Source: Anastrepha obliqua
Taxonomy: Eukaryota > Arthropoda > Insecta > Diptera > Tephritidae
Length of the DNA: 64,000 nucleotides
Direction of reading: 5' to 3'
Assembly: GCF_027943255.1 (NCBI RefSeq)
Contig: NC_072897.1
Span: forward strand, 63,946,406-64,010,405
The notes under the pieces are model-generated. The model saw nothing but the letters and a program-made list of their open reading frames with translations, was not told where the DNA came from and ran no database searches. The translations under genes were made by a program, and so were the position numbers. Positions 53,634-64,000 of the stretch are shown here, one piece after another. Within the stretch, counting starts at the first letter, position 1. Each line of letters begins with the position of its first letter.

Positions 53634-56565
53634 TACAAAATATTAACAGAAACCACAACACCATTAAATACGATAGAGGGTAGAGTGCTTAAATTTAACA
53701 AAACAGTGTCTACTAAATGCCCAAAAGAGTTTCAAGACCCCTGCAATTCTAGAATGAAATGGCTTGCGATATCAATGGATAAGCCATATGACCTTTTATT
53801 AGGTATGGATTTTGTTGTAAATAATATAGCAAAAATCGTTCTAAAAGATCAGCTAATACTCTTAACTAATGGAGCTATTTTATATTTTATATCAAAAGAA
53901 TTTGAAGTCAATGTTTTAGAAGAATGCAAAATACAAAAGGAACAATTAGATGATTTAAACAAAAAAGAGAAAGAAGTTATTGAAAGGTTATTGAAGAAAT
54001 ATAACAAATTACTTTACAAAGAAAATGACATACTGACGAGTACAACAACAATTACACATGAAATAAATACTACGACAGATAAGCCAATAAATTCAAAATT
54101 ATATCGCTATCCACCCAAGCACGAAGCAGAAGTGAGACGTCAAATGGAAGAAATGGAAGCTCAAGGCATAATTAGAAAAAGCAAAAGTCGCTATAGCTCT
54201 CCTATAATAGTCGTCCCAAAAAAATTAGATAGCTCAGGAGTCCAAAAGTATAGAATTGTTGTTGACTATAGACGTCTTAATCAAGTTGCAATCGATGATA
54301 AATACCCCTTGCCAAATATAGACAGTATTTTAGACAAGCTGGGAAAAGCGCAGTATTTCACCACCATTGATTTGGCAAAGGGATATCATCAAATTTTGTT
54401 AGCCAAAAAGGATATCGAAAAAACTGCGTTTGTCACCCCTGCAGGCCTCTATGAATACGTTCGAATGCCGTTTGGCTTAAAGAACGCGCCGGCAACTTTT
54501 CAGAGGCTTATGAACGATATTTTGAGAGAATATATTAACAAGATTTGCGTTGTATATCTTGACGATATACTTATTTTTTCTACCACCTTAGAGGAACATG
54601 AAATATCGTTAAGTAAAATATTTTATAAACTGCAGCAGCACAATCTGAAAATTCAGTCCGATAAATGTAGTTTTATGAAAAAAAAGTACATCATTTCTGG
54701 GGCATATTCTCACAAAAGAAGGAATGAAGCCAAATCCGGAAAAAGTAAGAACAATTCAGGAAATTCCATTACCCAAAACAGAGAAACAGTTAAGGGGCTT
54801 TTTAGGAACGACAGGTTTCTATAGAAAATTTATTCGAAACTACGCTAGTGTGGCCTATCCAATGATCAAATACCTTCAGAAAAATAATAAAATTAATAGC
54901 AGTGATCCTCAATATATAACGGCGTTTGAAAAGCTGAAAAATCTTATAACAACTCATCCAATATTGAAGTATCCAGAGTTTGACAAGCAGTTTGTTGTAA
55001 CAACCGATGCCAGCGATTATGCTATTGGCGCAGTGTTATCGCAACAGGGTAACCCAATATGTTATGTATCGCGGACTTTAAACAAGCACGAAAATAGTTA
55101 TAGCACAATAGATAAAGAGTTTTTGGCAATTGTTTATTCAGTGAATTACTTAGGCCTTATTTACATGGAAATAAATTTAAAATTCGGACAGATCATTTAC
55201 CGATAAAATACATGAACGACAAATACAAGGGTAAGGAATTCTCCCAAAGACATCAAAGGTGGCTGTTAAAACTTCAGGAGTACAACTTCGAGATAGAATA
55301 TTTAAAAGGGCATGAAAATAAGGTAGCTGATTATCTTAGCAGGTTGACTAATGCGGAAAAAATACGAAAAAATAATGAAACCGAGTCTAATATGCAAATA
55401 TCGAGTACTGAAGAGGAAGAATCAAGACAGTGGATACGAATAAAAGAAGAAATTGTGAACAAATATAAACTGCAGCTTATTTTGACATACAATATTGAAA
55501 ATGAAATTCAAACAATTCATAATAGAAAAATCATTGAAATTAATCCTTTACGAAAGGCTTGTTAATCCTTTAGGAAAGACTTGTTAAAGTGCCACATCAA
55601 ACCAGGAATAATTGGCATTTTTGCAGACGTATCGGACAGGGATTACCATAAAATCCAACTTCTTTTGATTTCCACTTTTTTCACCAGCACAACCAAGTTT
55701 GTAAAATGTACACTACGTGCAAAAGAGATACTGAACGAAGACGACTTACATAAACAAATATCATTATACCATACCGAAGAATCTCTACACAGCGGTATTA
55801 ACGAGTGTTACAATAGTCTGAAAAATAAAATAATTATACTTTCCAAAATTAAGAGAACACATTCATTTAATAATTAATAATTGTCAGAAATGTCAGGAAA
55901 TAAAATATGACAGGTATCCTGTAAAGCAGAAGTTTTGTATCACAGAAACGCCAGCTGAAAAAAACGAAGTCATTCATTTAGATATATTCCACATAAAAAA
56001 ACATTCATTCGTAACAACTATAGACAAATTAACAAAGTTTGCCGCAGCTTATGATGTAGGAAATAGAAATTGGCAAACGAAGAAAACTTTGATTTTAGAA
56101 CACTTTGCTAAATTTGGTAAACCGAAAAAAATTATAATGGATAACGAGTTCAGGGCAGAACAGTTGCTTGAATATTTAAAAGAGGAAAATGTAGTTGTCC
56201 ATTTGACAAAACCCAACTCACACACTGGCAATGGCGACATAGAAAGATTACACTCAACTCTTATTGAATTAATAACAGGTATCGAGGATAAAGATCTTAC
56301 TATAAATATGAAGATGCAGGTTGCTATAAATACTTATAATAACCGATACCATACAACTTTAAAATGTACCCCTAAAGAAGCCAGAGATGCAGTAGATGCA
56401 GCTGTTTTGTGTGAAAGAACAAGAAAAATTAAAGAAAATTTAATAAATAAAAGAAATATGAGCAGAGAAACTTATGTAGAAAAACGAATAACATGCCCAG
56501 TTAAAAATTATAAAAGAGTTAGGCATAAAGACCAACCCTATTATATATTAGAATACTGCCATTAA
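53634..56565 (+). pseudogene. pol: pol of gypsy-group element F (17.6/297-like), fragment
   Basis: The fragment begins downstream of the protease active site (YDLLLGMDFV near 53790). RT blocks are SRYSSPIIVVPKK, IVVDYRRLN, FGLKNAPATFQ and catalytic YLDDILIFS near 54555. RNase H has VTTDASDYAIGAVLSQQ near 55000. Integrase has H-x6-H near 55775-55800, two Cys near 55885-55900, D (HLDIFH), D (IMDNEF) and E (NGDIERLHST). Frame changes near 54700, 55170, 55565 and 55840 inactivate it. The left end is cut by H3, and no gag or env is present. More divergent from B, C and D than they are from each other. Confidence 0.88.
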
Positions 56566-56816
56566 GAAATATTCATGTATCTAATATTAAACGACCATTT
56601 AAATATTCATCTAACCGGCTAGAAAATCCCTAAAAAAAAAAAAAAAAAACTGTTATTATGCTAAAAGAATAATATATTTTGTTATTTTCAAATTTGGATT
56701 AATTGTAAACACATATTTGTGTATGCCCCCAACTAATTAAATGAATTTCTTTAGAATATATTGTATTAATAAAAATCTAGAAATAGAGTTCAGGAGAACT
56801 CTTATCTAATCCGTGG

Positions 56817-57110
56817 AGGAGTTATGAGTTATGTTATTAATTATGTTACTATGTATTACCCGAGTTATGTTATTAATTATGTTACTATGTATTTCCCTGT
56901 ATTTATTAAGGTATTTACTAATGTATGTATGTATTATATTATTCACCGGATTCATGTACTATGCGAGTTAATGATATAAAATATGAGTCGATGTAGTTTT
57001 GTTTTTTAAGTTGAGTTGAAAAAAGAAAATTTTCTGGAAGTTATAAAATTGAGTTGAATGAATAAAGTCATCAAAAAATAAAATTTCTTGAAAATATTTT
57101 ATTTCTTTGA
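56817..57110 (+). repeat. Possible 3' LTR of element F
   Basis: After a purine tract GTGGAGG the sequence AGTTATGAGTTATG begins a region with a 43-bp duplication (GAGTTATGTTATTAATTATG, twice, 56823-56900) and an AATAAAG near 57061. The right end and any partner LTR are not identified. Confidence 0.35.
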
Positions 57111-57125
57111 AAAATAAAATTTTCT

Positions 57126-58982
57126 TTGAAAAATAAAAGAAAATTTAAGTCGCGTTTGCTTCGTAAGCTAAGTGCAGCAAATGGGAGTCCGGAAGAACGT
57201 CGGCGACTTCAGGCACAAATTGAAGAAATTATGGGACAGGAGTCCGATCCATTTGAAACAAGTGGCGACGTAGAAGATGATGAATATTTTCCAGATGAAG
57301 ATGACTTCGGTGAAGCATCAGATATAGAACAGGAAATCGAGTTAGAGGCTGTTCTGGATGAAAACCATGATGATATTGAGGATTTGTATAGAGAAGCTAA
57401 CGCCCTTCAGGCTTCAACCACAATGGAATCATGCAGCACATCTATTACCCAGGGCCTTATATACAGGTCGAAAGATGGTAAGATGTGGAATTCAAATCCT
57501 CCACCACCTGGAAGGCCTCGTTGTCACAATGTTACAACTTTTACTCGTAAAGGGCCACTACGAGGAGCGTCACCGAGTCATAAAGCTCTTTTGAAGCTAG
57601 TGATGTCTCCTGAAATCGTAAGTATCATTATGCGGGAAACCAACAGAAAAGCCGTTGAAACGTTTCGTCTATGGAATGAAAAGCATCCCAGTAATAAACA
57701 GCGTTCTTGGGTAATGACTAACGAAGACGAAATGTATGCTTTTTTTGGGATGCTACTTATTGCTGGTGTATTCCACTCGAATTCTCAGCCAGCGAAAGAA
57801 TTGTGGGCCAGTTACAATATGCCAATTTATAAGGCCACTATGTCATTGAATCGGTTCAAGAGCTTAACTACTTTCATCCGTTTCGATAACAGTGGTACTC
57901 GTGCTGAGAGGTTGAAGTAATGCAAATCTGCTGCCCTGGATGATGTATGGCTCATGCTGATGGCCAATTTAGAGAAAGCATACACTCCGGATTGTCATGT
58001 AACCGTCGATGAACAGTTAACCACCAGGTGGCCAGCGAGAAACGAATCAAGGTGAACGGGTCGTCATGAAATTGACGGAAAATTATATGGACAGCGGTAG
58101 GACTGTTTATGCTGACAATTTTTTTTCAACATACAACTTGGCAGAAATGTTGATGGATCGTAGAGTGGCTTTCGTCGGTACCGTAAGAAAAAATAAGACC
58201 TTCATTCCGCATGAATTGCTTAACCCGAAGCGTGATGTTAAAAGCACTTTATTTTGTTATCACAATAATAATATCGCTCTGTGCTCGTATATGGCAAAGC
58301 CGAAAAAGCCAGTAATTATGTTATCCACTGCCCATTACCGTCAAAGCACCGATCCATTGAAAGGATTCAAGGATTTGGACTACAATAAATTTAAAGCGGG
58401 GGGGTAGATACAATGGATCAATTGTTGACTGGCTATTCGTGCAAACGCTCGACAAACCGCTGGCCACTGGCAATGTTTTATAATATGCTTGATATTGCCG
58501 GTTTGGCCTCATTCATCATCTATGACGAGCTGAATCCGGTAAAGCAGAGTGATAAGAGGCGCTCATTTATCATTGAACTGGCACGGCAGCTAGTTATCCC
58601 ATATATGATGAAACGGGCGACTAACCCATTAGTATGGAGGTTTGCTCATATAAGACAAGCAAGGAATCTTTTCAATATCAAGGTGAGTATGAATTATATA
58701 CACACCTACATATATCTCCGCGAATAAAGATATGTGTATGCATATATTCATATTTACTAATTTAAAATAAATTATTTCGCTACTTTTAGGTACCGGAATC
58801 TTGTCCATCGACATCAGATGCAGCACAGCAACAATCATATGCTCAAGTTGCTTCAACACGGTCATCGCACTGCTTCTTCTTCGAAAAAGCGACATAAAAC
58901 TCGTTATAACTGCAGCAAATGTAATCGTCCCATATGTCTTAATGAATTTTCCATGCAACTATATAGTTGTAAACCCAATTGA
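57126..58982 (+). pseudogene. piggyBac transposase, broken, with one intron
   Basis: The N-terminal acidic region is followed by the catalytic core. The first Asp is in HVTVDEQLT near 58010 and the second in YADNFFST near 58110. The third region (KAGG...MDQLLTGYS near 58400) is split by a length change in a G7 run. About 60 codons between the first and second Asp are deleted, and TAA at about 57918 interrupts the frame. A GT-AG intron of 107 bases (58683-58789) is followed by the Cys-rich end (RYNCSKCNRPICLNE) in a shifted frame. The true start is uncertain. Confidence 0.85.
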
Positions 58983-59120
58983 TCTTCGTAATTAATACTA
59001 ATCCGTTCAAATAAATAAATAAAATTATTTTTAAAACCGTATTTCTTACATTATTTGTATGGCTCTGGGCAGACCCTTATGATGCACTTACCGCATCATA
59101 AGGCACCGAACATCGGAGGG
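57126..59120 (+). mobile_element. piggyBac-family element, right end intact, left end not found
   Basis: The right terminus ends CATCGGAGGG followed by TTAA (59121-59124), giving an inward terminal repeat CCCTCCGATG and the TTAA target of piggyBac. TTAA lies inside a jockey-like ORF1 fragment on the minus strand. No matching CCCT terminus is visible on the left, so the 5' end was probably lost. Confidence 0.8.
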
Positions 59121-59525
59121 TTAAGGATTTTTTACATTCCATACGTTTCGGAGTTTCAGTTCTTCAAGGATTTCACTCTCGGGAATTGATCGTAGTTCGT
59201 TACAATATATTATTCCTTCTGAATAATTAAGTGTCTTGTGTGGTGTAATCTCAACAATGATTGTATTTGAAAGTGCTGTTAGTGTCGTCAGTTTGTTAGC
59301 TTGTGAGCCGTATTTGGTTTCGATTAAAATTTGGCCGCTAATAATTTTTTTACAATATTCAACTTCGCCGCAAGTTGAGTTGATTGCTTTTTGAATCAGA
59401 AATGGTGATATATTGTTTAAATTGTGTGTATTATTGGACCTAGACATGAGTAGGTACACCGGTTCGTTTGATGTAAAGTTCGATTGTTTTGTTTTGTCCC
59501 ATTTGAGTGCACGTAATTTGGGAAG
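59121..59525 (-). pseudogene. Jockey-like LINE ORF1 (gag-like) fragment
   Basis: The minus-strand frame has ISPFLIQKAI, SGQILIETKYGSQANKL, IIVEITPHKTLN and IPESEILEELK in the order typical of the nucleic-acid-binding ORF1 of jockey-group LINEs. It is cut on the 3' side by the piggyBac TTAA and on the other side by the RTE-like LINE. No zinc knuckles remain. Confidence 0.7.
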
Positions 59526-62048
59526 GATGGTTCCATGTGTACAAGTCCACGCAAGTGGGGAAAGTTACTGATCGCCATTCACTGGGGAGTGGCCAGGACT
59601 ATTCTTCTGCATATGGCTCAATCAGCTCACAACGTCCGGGATTAGCCCAAGTATCCTCTGGGTAGCTTCCGAACACCTGTTCGGGAGTGAGCTAACGTGA
59701 GAAGGCGAAGCATTCTAGGAAAGCTGGTTGTGCGCTGGGTTTGGGACTCGCCACTTAAAAATCCCCCCCAATGAAAAGAACTGCAAAGCCTCGGATGAGA
59801 ACTGCCTTTACTGATGACGACCCCTGCTACGAAATAAGGAATATGATTTGAGGGCATGCACCTGGAATGTCCGGTCCCTTAATGGGGAAGGTGCCTGTGC
59901 CCGGCTGGTTGATGTCCTCGTGAGAGTAAAGACTGACATCACTGCCATCCAAGAGATGCGATGGACGGGGCAAGGTAAGAAAACCATAGGACCTTGCGAC
60001 GTCTACTACAGCTGCCATGTAAAGGAGCGCAAATTCGGTGTTGGATTTGTTGTGGGAGAGAGACTTCGTCGCCAAGTACTGTCGTTCACTCCGGTGGACG
60101 AGCGTCTCGCAATAATCCGCATCAAAGGCCGATTCTTTAACGTCTCGCTAATTTGCGCCCACGCGCTGACGGAAGAGAAGGACGATGCCACCAAAGATTC
60201 CTTCTATGAGCGCTCCCCCGCCACGACATAAAAATCGTGCTTGGCGACTTCAACGCCAGGGTGGGAAAGGAGGGTATTTTTGGTCCCACAGTCGGAAAAT
60301 TCAGCCTGCACAACGAAACATCCGGTAACGGACAGAGGCTGATCGACTTCGCCGGGGCCCGAAACATGGTAGTCTGTAGCACCAGATTCCAGCATAAGAA
60401 TATTCACCAAGCTACCTGGCTGTCTCCAGATCGAAAAACGCGAAACCAGATCGATCATGTTGTGATAGATTGAAGACACGCTTCTAGTGTATTAGATGTA
60501 CGTACGATCCGAGGACCCAATATCGACTCGGATCATTACCTTGTTGCAGCCAAACTGCGCACACGCCTCTGTGCAGCAAAAAACGTACATCTACTTACGC
60601 AAAGAATGTTCAACATCGAAATGCTGCAATCACAACAGACAAGGGGAAGATTCGCCACTCGACTCTCACTCCTGTTCTCAGAGACCACTGCCCAACAAAC
60701 CGCCATGCATGAGCAATGGAGCAGCATTTCTTGTTCCCTACGTACCGCCGCCGAAGAAGAAATCGGATACCGGCGAGCCCGAAAAAACAGTTGGATGTCG
60801 CCTATAGAGCCACGCTGCGATAAGGCGCAACGCGAGCCATGTGGGATCGATACAGAGATCTAAAAAAGGAAGAGAGACGCATTATCCGAAAGTAGAAACG
60901 AGAGGCCGAAATACGTGAGTGCGAAGTGCTTGAGATGGTGGCCAACAGGAACAATGCCCAAAAATTCTACCAAAGAGTTCGGCGGCTTACAGAAGGTTTT
61001 AAGACCGGGGGGTGTTCCTGTAATAAAAATGACGGTGATTTGGTGACTGACGTACAGAGCAATCTTAAATTTTGGAGGGAACACTTCCCGAACCTGTTAA
61101 ACAGTGACAGCTGCGCATGTCATAGAGAATGTGAAGATCCCGATACCCCAATCGTTGACGACGGAATTGACGTTCCGCTACCCGACCATGACGAGGTGAG
61201 AATAGCAATATCACGGCTAAAGAACAACAAAGCCTCGGGCGCCGACGGACTGCCGGCTGAGCTATTCAAACATGGCGGCGAGGAGCTGGTAAGGTGCATG
61301 CATCAGCTTCTATGCAAAATATGGTCGCATGAAAGCATGCCTGCCAATTGGAATTTAAGTGTGCTCTGCCCAATCCATAAGAAGGGTGATCCTGCAATTT
61401 GTGTCAATTACCGCGGGATTAGTCTTCTAAATATCGCCTATAAGGTTCTAGAGAGCGTATTGTGTGAAAGGCTGAAGCCCACCGTCAACCAACTGATTGG
61501 ACCTTATCAGTGTGGCTTCAGACCTGGAAAGTCTACCATCGACCAACTATTCACAATACGCCAAATCTTGGAAAAGACCCATGAAAGGAGAATCGACACA
61601 CACCATCTTTTCGTCGATTTCAAAGCTGCATTCGACAGTACGGAAAGGAGTTACTTGTATGCCGCGATGTCAGAATTAGGTATCCCCACAAAACTAATAC
61701 GGCTATGCAAGATGACGTTGCTCAACACCAGCAGCGCCGTCAGAATTGGGAAGGACCTCTCCGAGCCGTTTGATACCAAACGAAGTTTCAGACAGGGTGA
61801 CTCGCTGTCGTGTGACTTCTTTAACCTGATGTTGGAGAGCATCGTACGAGCCGCAGAAATTAATCGCTCAGGCACAATATTTTATAAGAGCGTACAATTG
61901 TTGGTGTATGCCGATGATATCGATATCATCGGCCTTAACAACCGCGCTGTTAGTTCTGCCTTCTACAAACTGGATAAAGAGGGAAAGCGAATGGGTTTAG
62001 TGGTGAACGAGGACAAAACGAAGTACCTCCTGTCTTCAAACAAACAGT
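59526..62048 (+). mobile_element. RTE-like LINE, 5' and central part
   Basis: It consists of a roughly 320-base GC-richer leader, an endonuclease and a reverse transcriptase. The 3' part after the RT thumb is missing and replaced by mariner sequence at a junction with a short repeat (TCTTCAAACAAA twice, about 62032-62060). The copy at 46879-47700 shows what would follow. Confidence 0.82.
59848..62048 (+). pseudogene. RTE-like endonuclease-reverse transcriptase, broken
   Basis: The apurinic-type endonuclease begins ACTWNVRSLNGEG and continues with AIQEMRWTGQG, then (shifted) IVLGDFNARVG near 60235 and NQIDHVVID near 60450. Further shifts and stops occur near 60225, 60475, 60770-60900. The RT is open from 60926: NKASGADGLPAELFK, NYRGISLLNIAYK, CGFRPGKSTIDQ, FVDFKAAFDS and catalytic VYADDIDI near 61910. 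Family knowledge: one ORF with EN and RT, target-primed reverse transcription. The clade is RTE-like by motif style; CR1-type relatives are not fully excluded. Confidence 0.85.
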
Positions 62049-62168
62049 CTTCAAACAAAAAATTATTCGTGGAATATAACGGAACTATTTGTATTTTTTT
62101 TTTGATATATTGTGCATTCAACCAGTGATTTTAATCGCGGATAGAAGCACGTGTTGTTAAAAAATAAA

Positions 62169-62518
62169 ATGGAATTTTCGAACGCGTATAAGAGGCATAT
62201 TTTGTATTTTTTTTTTAAGAGTGTTAAAAATGCAACAACTGCTGCTGCAGAAATAAACACTGTTCACGGAGAGGATACCGTGAGTGTAAAGACTGCGCAA
62301 AAGTGGTTTTCAAAGTTCCGAAGTGGTAACTGCGTCGTGGAGGATGCCCCTTCAATCCCATATGAGTAACAAGAACTACTCCTCAAAGAAGCTATAAAAA
62401 GGGATATCGAAGCGTATTTTGGCTCCAAGGACAAAACATTTTTTGAGAACGGAATTAAAAATTTTCCTAAACGTTGGGAAGACATTGTAAATAATGAAGG
62501 AAAATATATTATTGATTA
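62169..62518 (+). pseudogene. Mariner transposase with internal deletion (N-term joined to C-term)
   Basis: The frame starting MEFSNAYKRHIL contains the helix-turn-helix with TVSVKTAQKWFSKFRSGN, then a stop at 62367. The following bases encode the mariner C-terminus (DIEAYFGSKDKTFFENGIK, then KRWEDIV) in another frame. The whole DD34D catalytic core is missing, so this is a non-autonomous derivative. GCACGAACCTG near 62571 may be its 3' terminal repeat. Confidence 0.75.
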
Positions 62519-62599
62519 ATAAATACTTTAAACATCTTTTTTAGTAATTTTAAAAACACCTTTAAAAACGCACGAACCTGATACATATATATATATTTC

Positions 62600-63080
62600 A
62601 AGTTTGTTTATTCACCAGTTGTTAAATTAATTCTCACTCGTTTTGTTATAGACTTTGTACGTTTTGCTTTAGTACTGATTTTCGCGAAAATACGTTCGTA
62701 TACTTAGAGCAGTAGTTTGCGACTGAGTTCGGAGTATTCCCCCACCATGTCCTCTAGGGCAACCCTTCGGAAGAATTCGCCTACCATCCCGCCAGCCGTG
62801 GATGGAATGTCATCGCGAACTTGTTTTGAGAAAGGGTTGGGATGGTGACCAGAAATAGGCCTCGCCGCCGTGAAGGCAGTCCCTGGCGGGATCGAGTAAG
62901 AGCTGGGCCCTGGCTTAGCTACAGGCTTGGCATCACTCGTATGTGTGGTCTTGTCTTAATTGTGCCTGTATCCGAGGCATGGCAAGCGTGGCGGGCTAAA
63001 CTTTTTAGGATGGAAAGGGAAACGTCGACCATGGCAGTCCCCTCTACCGTGACAAGGCCATTCTACTTCCTGAGGTGAAC
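62600..63080 (+). other. Unassigned segment, GC-richer in second half
   Basis: An ATG at 62747 opens about 35 codons starting MSSRATLRKNSPTIPPAVDG, which looks like the N-terminus of a LINE ORF1, then stops. The rest, through about 63075, has short frames only. Probably another LINE 5' fragment between two mariner relics. Confidence 0.35.
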
Positions 63081-63374
63081 CAGTTTCAGGAGTGCACCGT
63101 TATAATACACCCGTATAACCAGAAGAAAATTTCATGGCTTTTGTATTATGATAATGCACCTGCTCATTCATATTTGCTAGTGGGACATTATTTGGCCAAA
63201 AACAGCACCGTTATCATGTCTCAGCCACCGTATTCACCAGATTTGGCCCCCTCCGACTTTTTCTTGTTGAAGATAAAAACCGAATCGCTGAGAGAGCTCA
63301 AGGACATACCAAAAAGTGCATATCAGAACTGCTTCGAGGATTGGAAAAAAGCTGGCACAATTGCAAACAGTTAA
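63081..63374 (+). pseudogene. Mariner transposase, C-terminal half
   Basis: It has the second and third catalytic Asp of a DD34D triad: YYDNAPAHS and, 34 residues on, YSPDLAPSDFFLL. It ends near SAYQNCFEDWKK. The N-terminal half and first Asp are absent. It differs in sequence from the mariner in E1/E2 and from the relic at 62169-62518. Confidence 0.85.
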
Positions 63375-63793
63375 CTTGCTTGATATAAATACTCAAGAAA
63401 CCATCATCTAAGTATATTTTACTAGGACTTTCGACATCTCAAGCGATAAGAGTTGATTTGGATAACATTCTTGACCAATTAACATTACTAAGATTAAACT
63501 CTCACATCACACTTTATTCAAAGCCAAAGAAAGAATATTGACAATATGGTCTGTGTAGAGGTTGTAGCTATACGACCGGAATATACGAAGCACAAACAAT
63601 AATAGATTTAGAAATACCACGAATGTGTACACAAATTTGGTCGAGCAGCGCATTTTTATTTTCAAGTGCAACTTGAGAAGCGTGATGTTTACATTTCTCA
63701 GATTATGCAATGTTAGAATTAGTAGAGGATCGATGATATCGCTTGGCAGACCAAATGGAACGATAGTGGGAAGGGAAGAACCATTTTCACAAT
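63375..63793. other. No identifiable feature
   Basis: AT-rich sequence. A minus-strand frame (63507-63830) has hydrophobic stretches but no recognisable family, and it overlaps the LINE end on the other strand. Confidence 0.35.
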
Positions 63794-64000
63794 GATCTAC
63801 GACATACAGAAATGGATCCGCAGAACACATGCAAACGTTAATTTCATACTGACACAGTTTTTAACTGCGCATGGCTGTTTCAGGTAGTATTTGTACAAAT
63901 ACAAGCACACAAACTCCCCATTTTGTCTGTACTGCCAAGGAAACTATGAAACTCCTGAGCATGGCCTGTTAGAATGCTCTAGATTTGATGGGCTCAAATA
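63794..64000 (+). pseudogene. LINE reverse transcriptase C-terminus (jockey/R1/I type), at window edge
   Basis: The frame from 63794 reads IYDIQKWIRRTHANVNF, a TAG near 63884, then HTNSPFCLYCQGNYETPEHG and LLECSRFDGLK. This is the C-x2-C...H...C zinc-binding tail that follows RT in jockey, R1 and I LINEs. It runs off the window at 64000. Confidence 0.7.

Noticed and set aside
63507..63830. Minus-strand frame with hydrophobic stretches, receptor-like at first sight
   Set aside because: No receptor motif, overlaps a LINE C-terminal relic, and sits among transposon debris.

Overview
The window comes from an insect nuclear genome, most likely a higher fly (a tephritid fruit fly is my best guess). 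This rests on the AT-rich background, the many TACA/TATG microsatellites, and the mix of 412/mdg1-like and gypsy-group LTR elements, P, piggyBac, hAT, mariner, Helitron and RTE/jockey-type LINEs. I see no convincing host protein gene, rRNA, tRNA or CRISPR. It is a nest of mobile elements, which suggests heterochromatin or a piRNA-cluster-like locus.

Layout. 1-4241: a 412/mdg1-like LTR element (A) on the minus strand with one LTR, a primer site, a small myristoylated membrane-protein ORF, gag and a broken pol; its 3' part lies outside the window. 4314-7382: a complete but dead hAT element with perfect 8-bp target duplications. 7483-7911: a 429-bp MITE. 7922-9446: a relic of family E and a short unidentified ORF. 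9447-46300: an array of about 478-bp tandem units. Two copies of a 3.0-3.4 kb TIR element (family E, each carrying the same dead mariner) sit at the same place in two units. Three different gypsy-group elements (B, C, D), all in + orientation, are inserted in successive units with 4-bp duplications TGCA, TATA and TGTA. B contains a 5.8-kb Helitron that itself holds a fold-back element, a large inverted repeat, a minisatellite and a MITE. C contains a 1.7-kb Helitron in env. D is nearly intact (LTRs differ at one position; gag and env open; one 1-bp break in pol).

46480-64000: an inverted family-E relic, a 5'-truncated RTE-like LINE with a 12-bp duplication, a P-element relic with a THAP domain, a third Helitron, a gypsy-group pol fragment, a piggyBac relic with one intron, a jockey-like ORF1 fragment, a longer copy of the RTE-like LINE, two mariner relics and a LINE 3' end at the window edge.

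How the genes work together. Each LTR element has the usual order LTR, primer site, leader, gag, pol, env, LTR. In B, C and D gag and pol meet at a conserved T TTT TTA slippery heptamer that puts pol in the -1 frame, and env of B and D is preceded by a 3' splice site. The most unusual signals are two short ORFs upstream of gag. One, in element A, has an N-myristoylation signal, one membrane span and a basic tail. The other, in element B, has an N-myristoylation signal and a zinc knuckle. The run of same-orientation env-bearing elements also resembles a flamenco-type locus.
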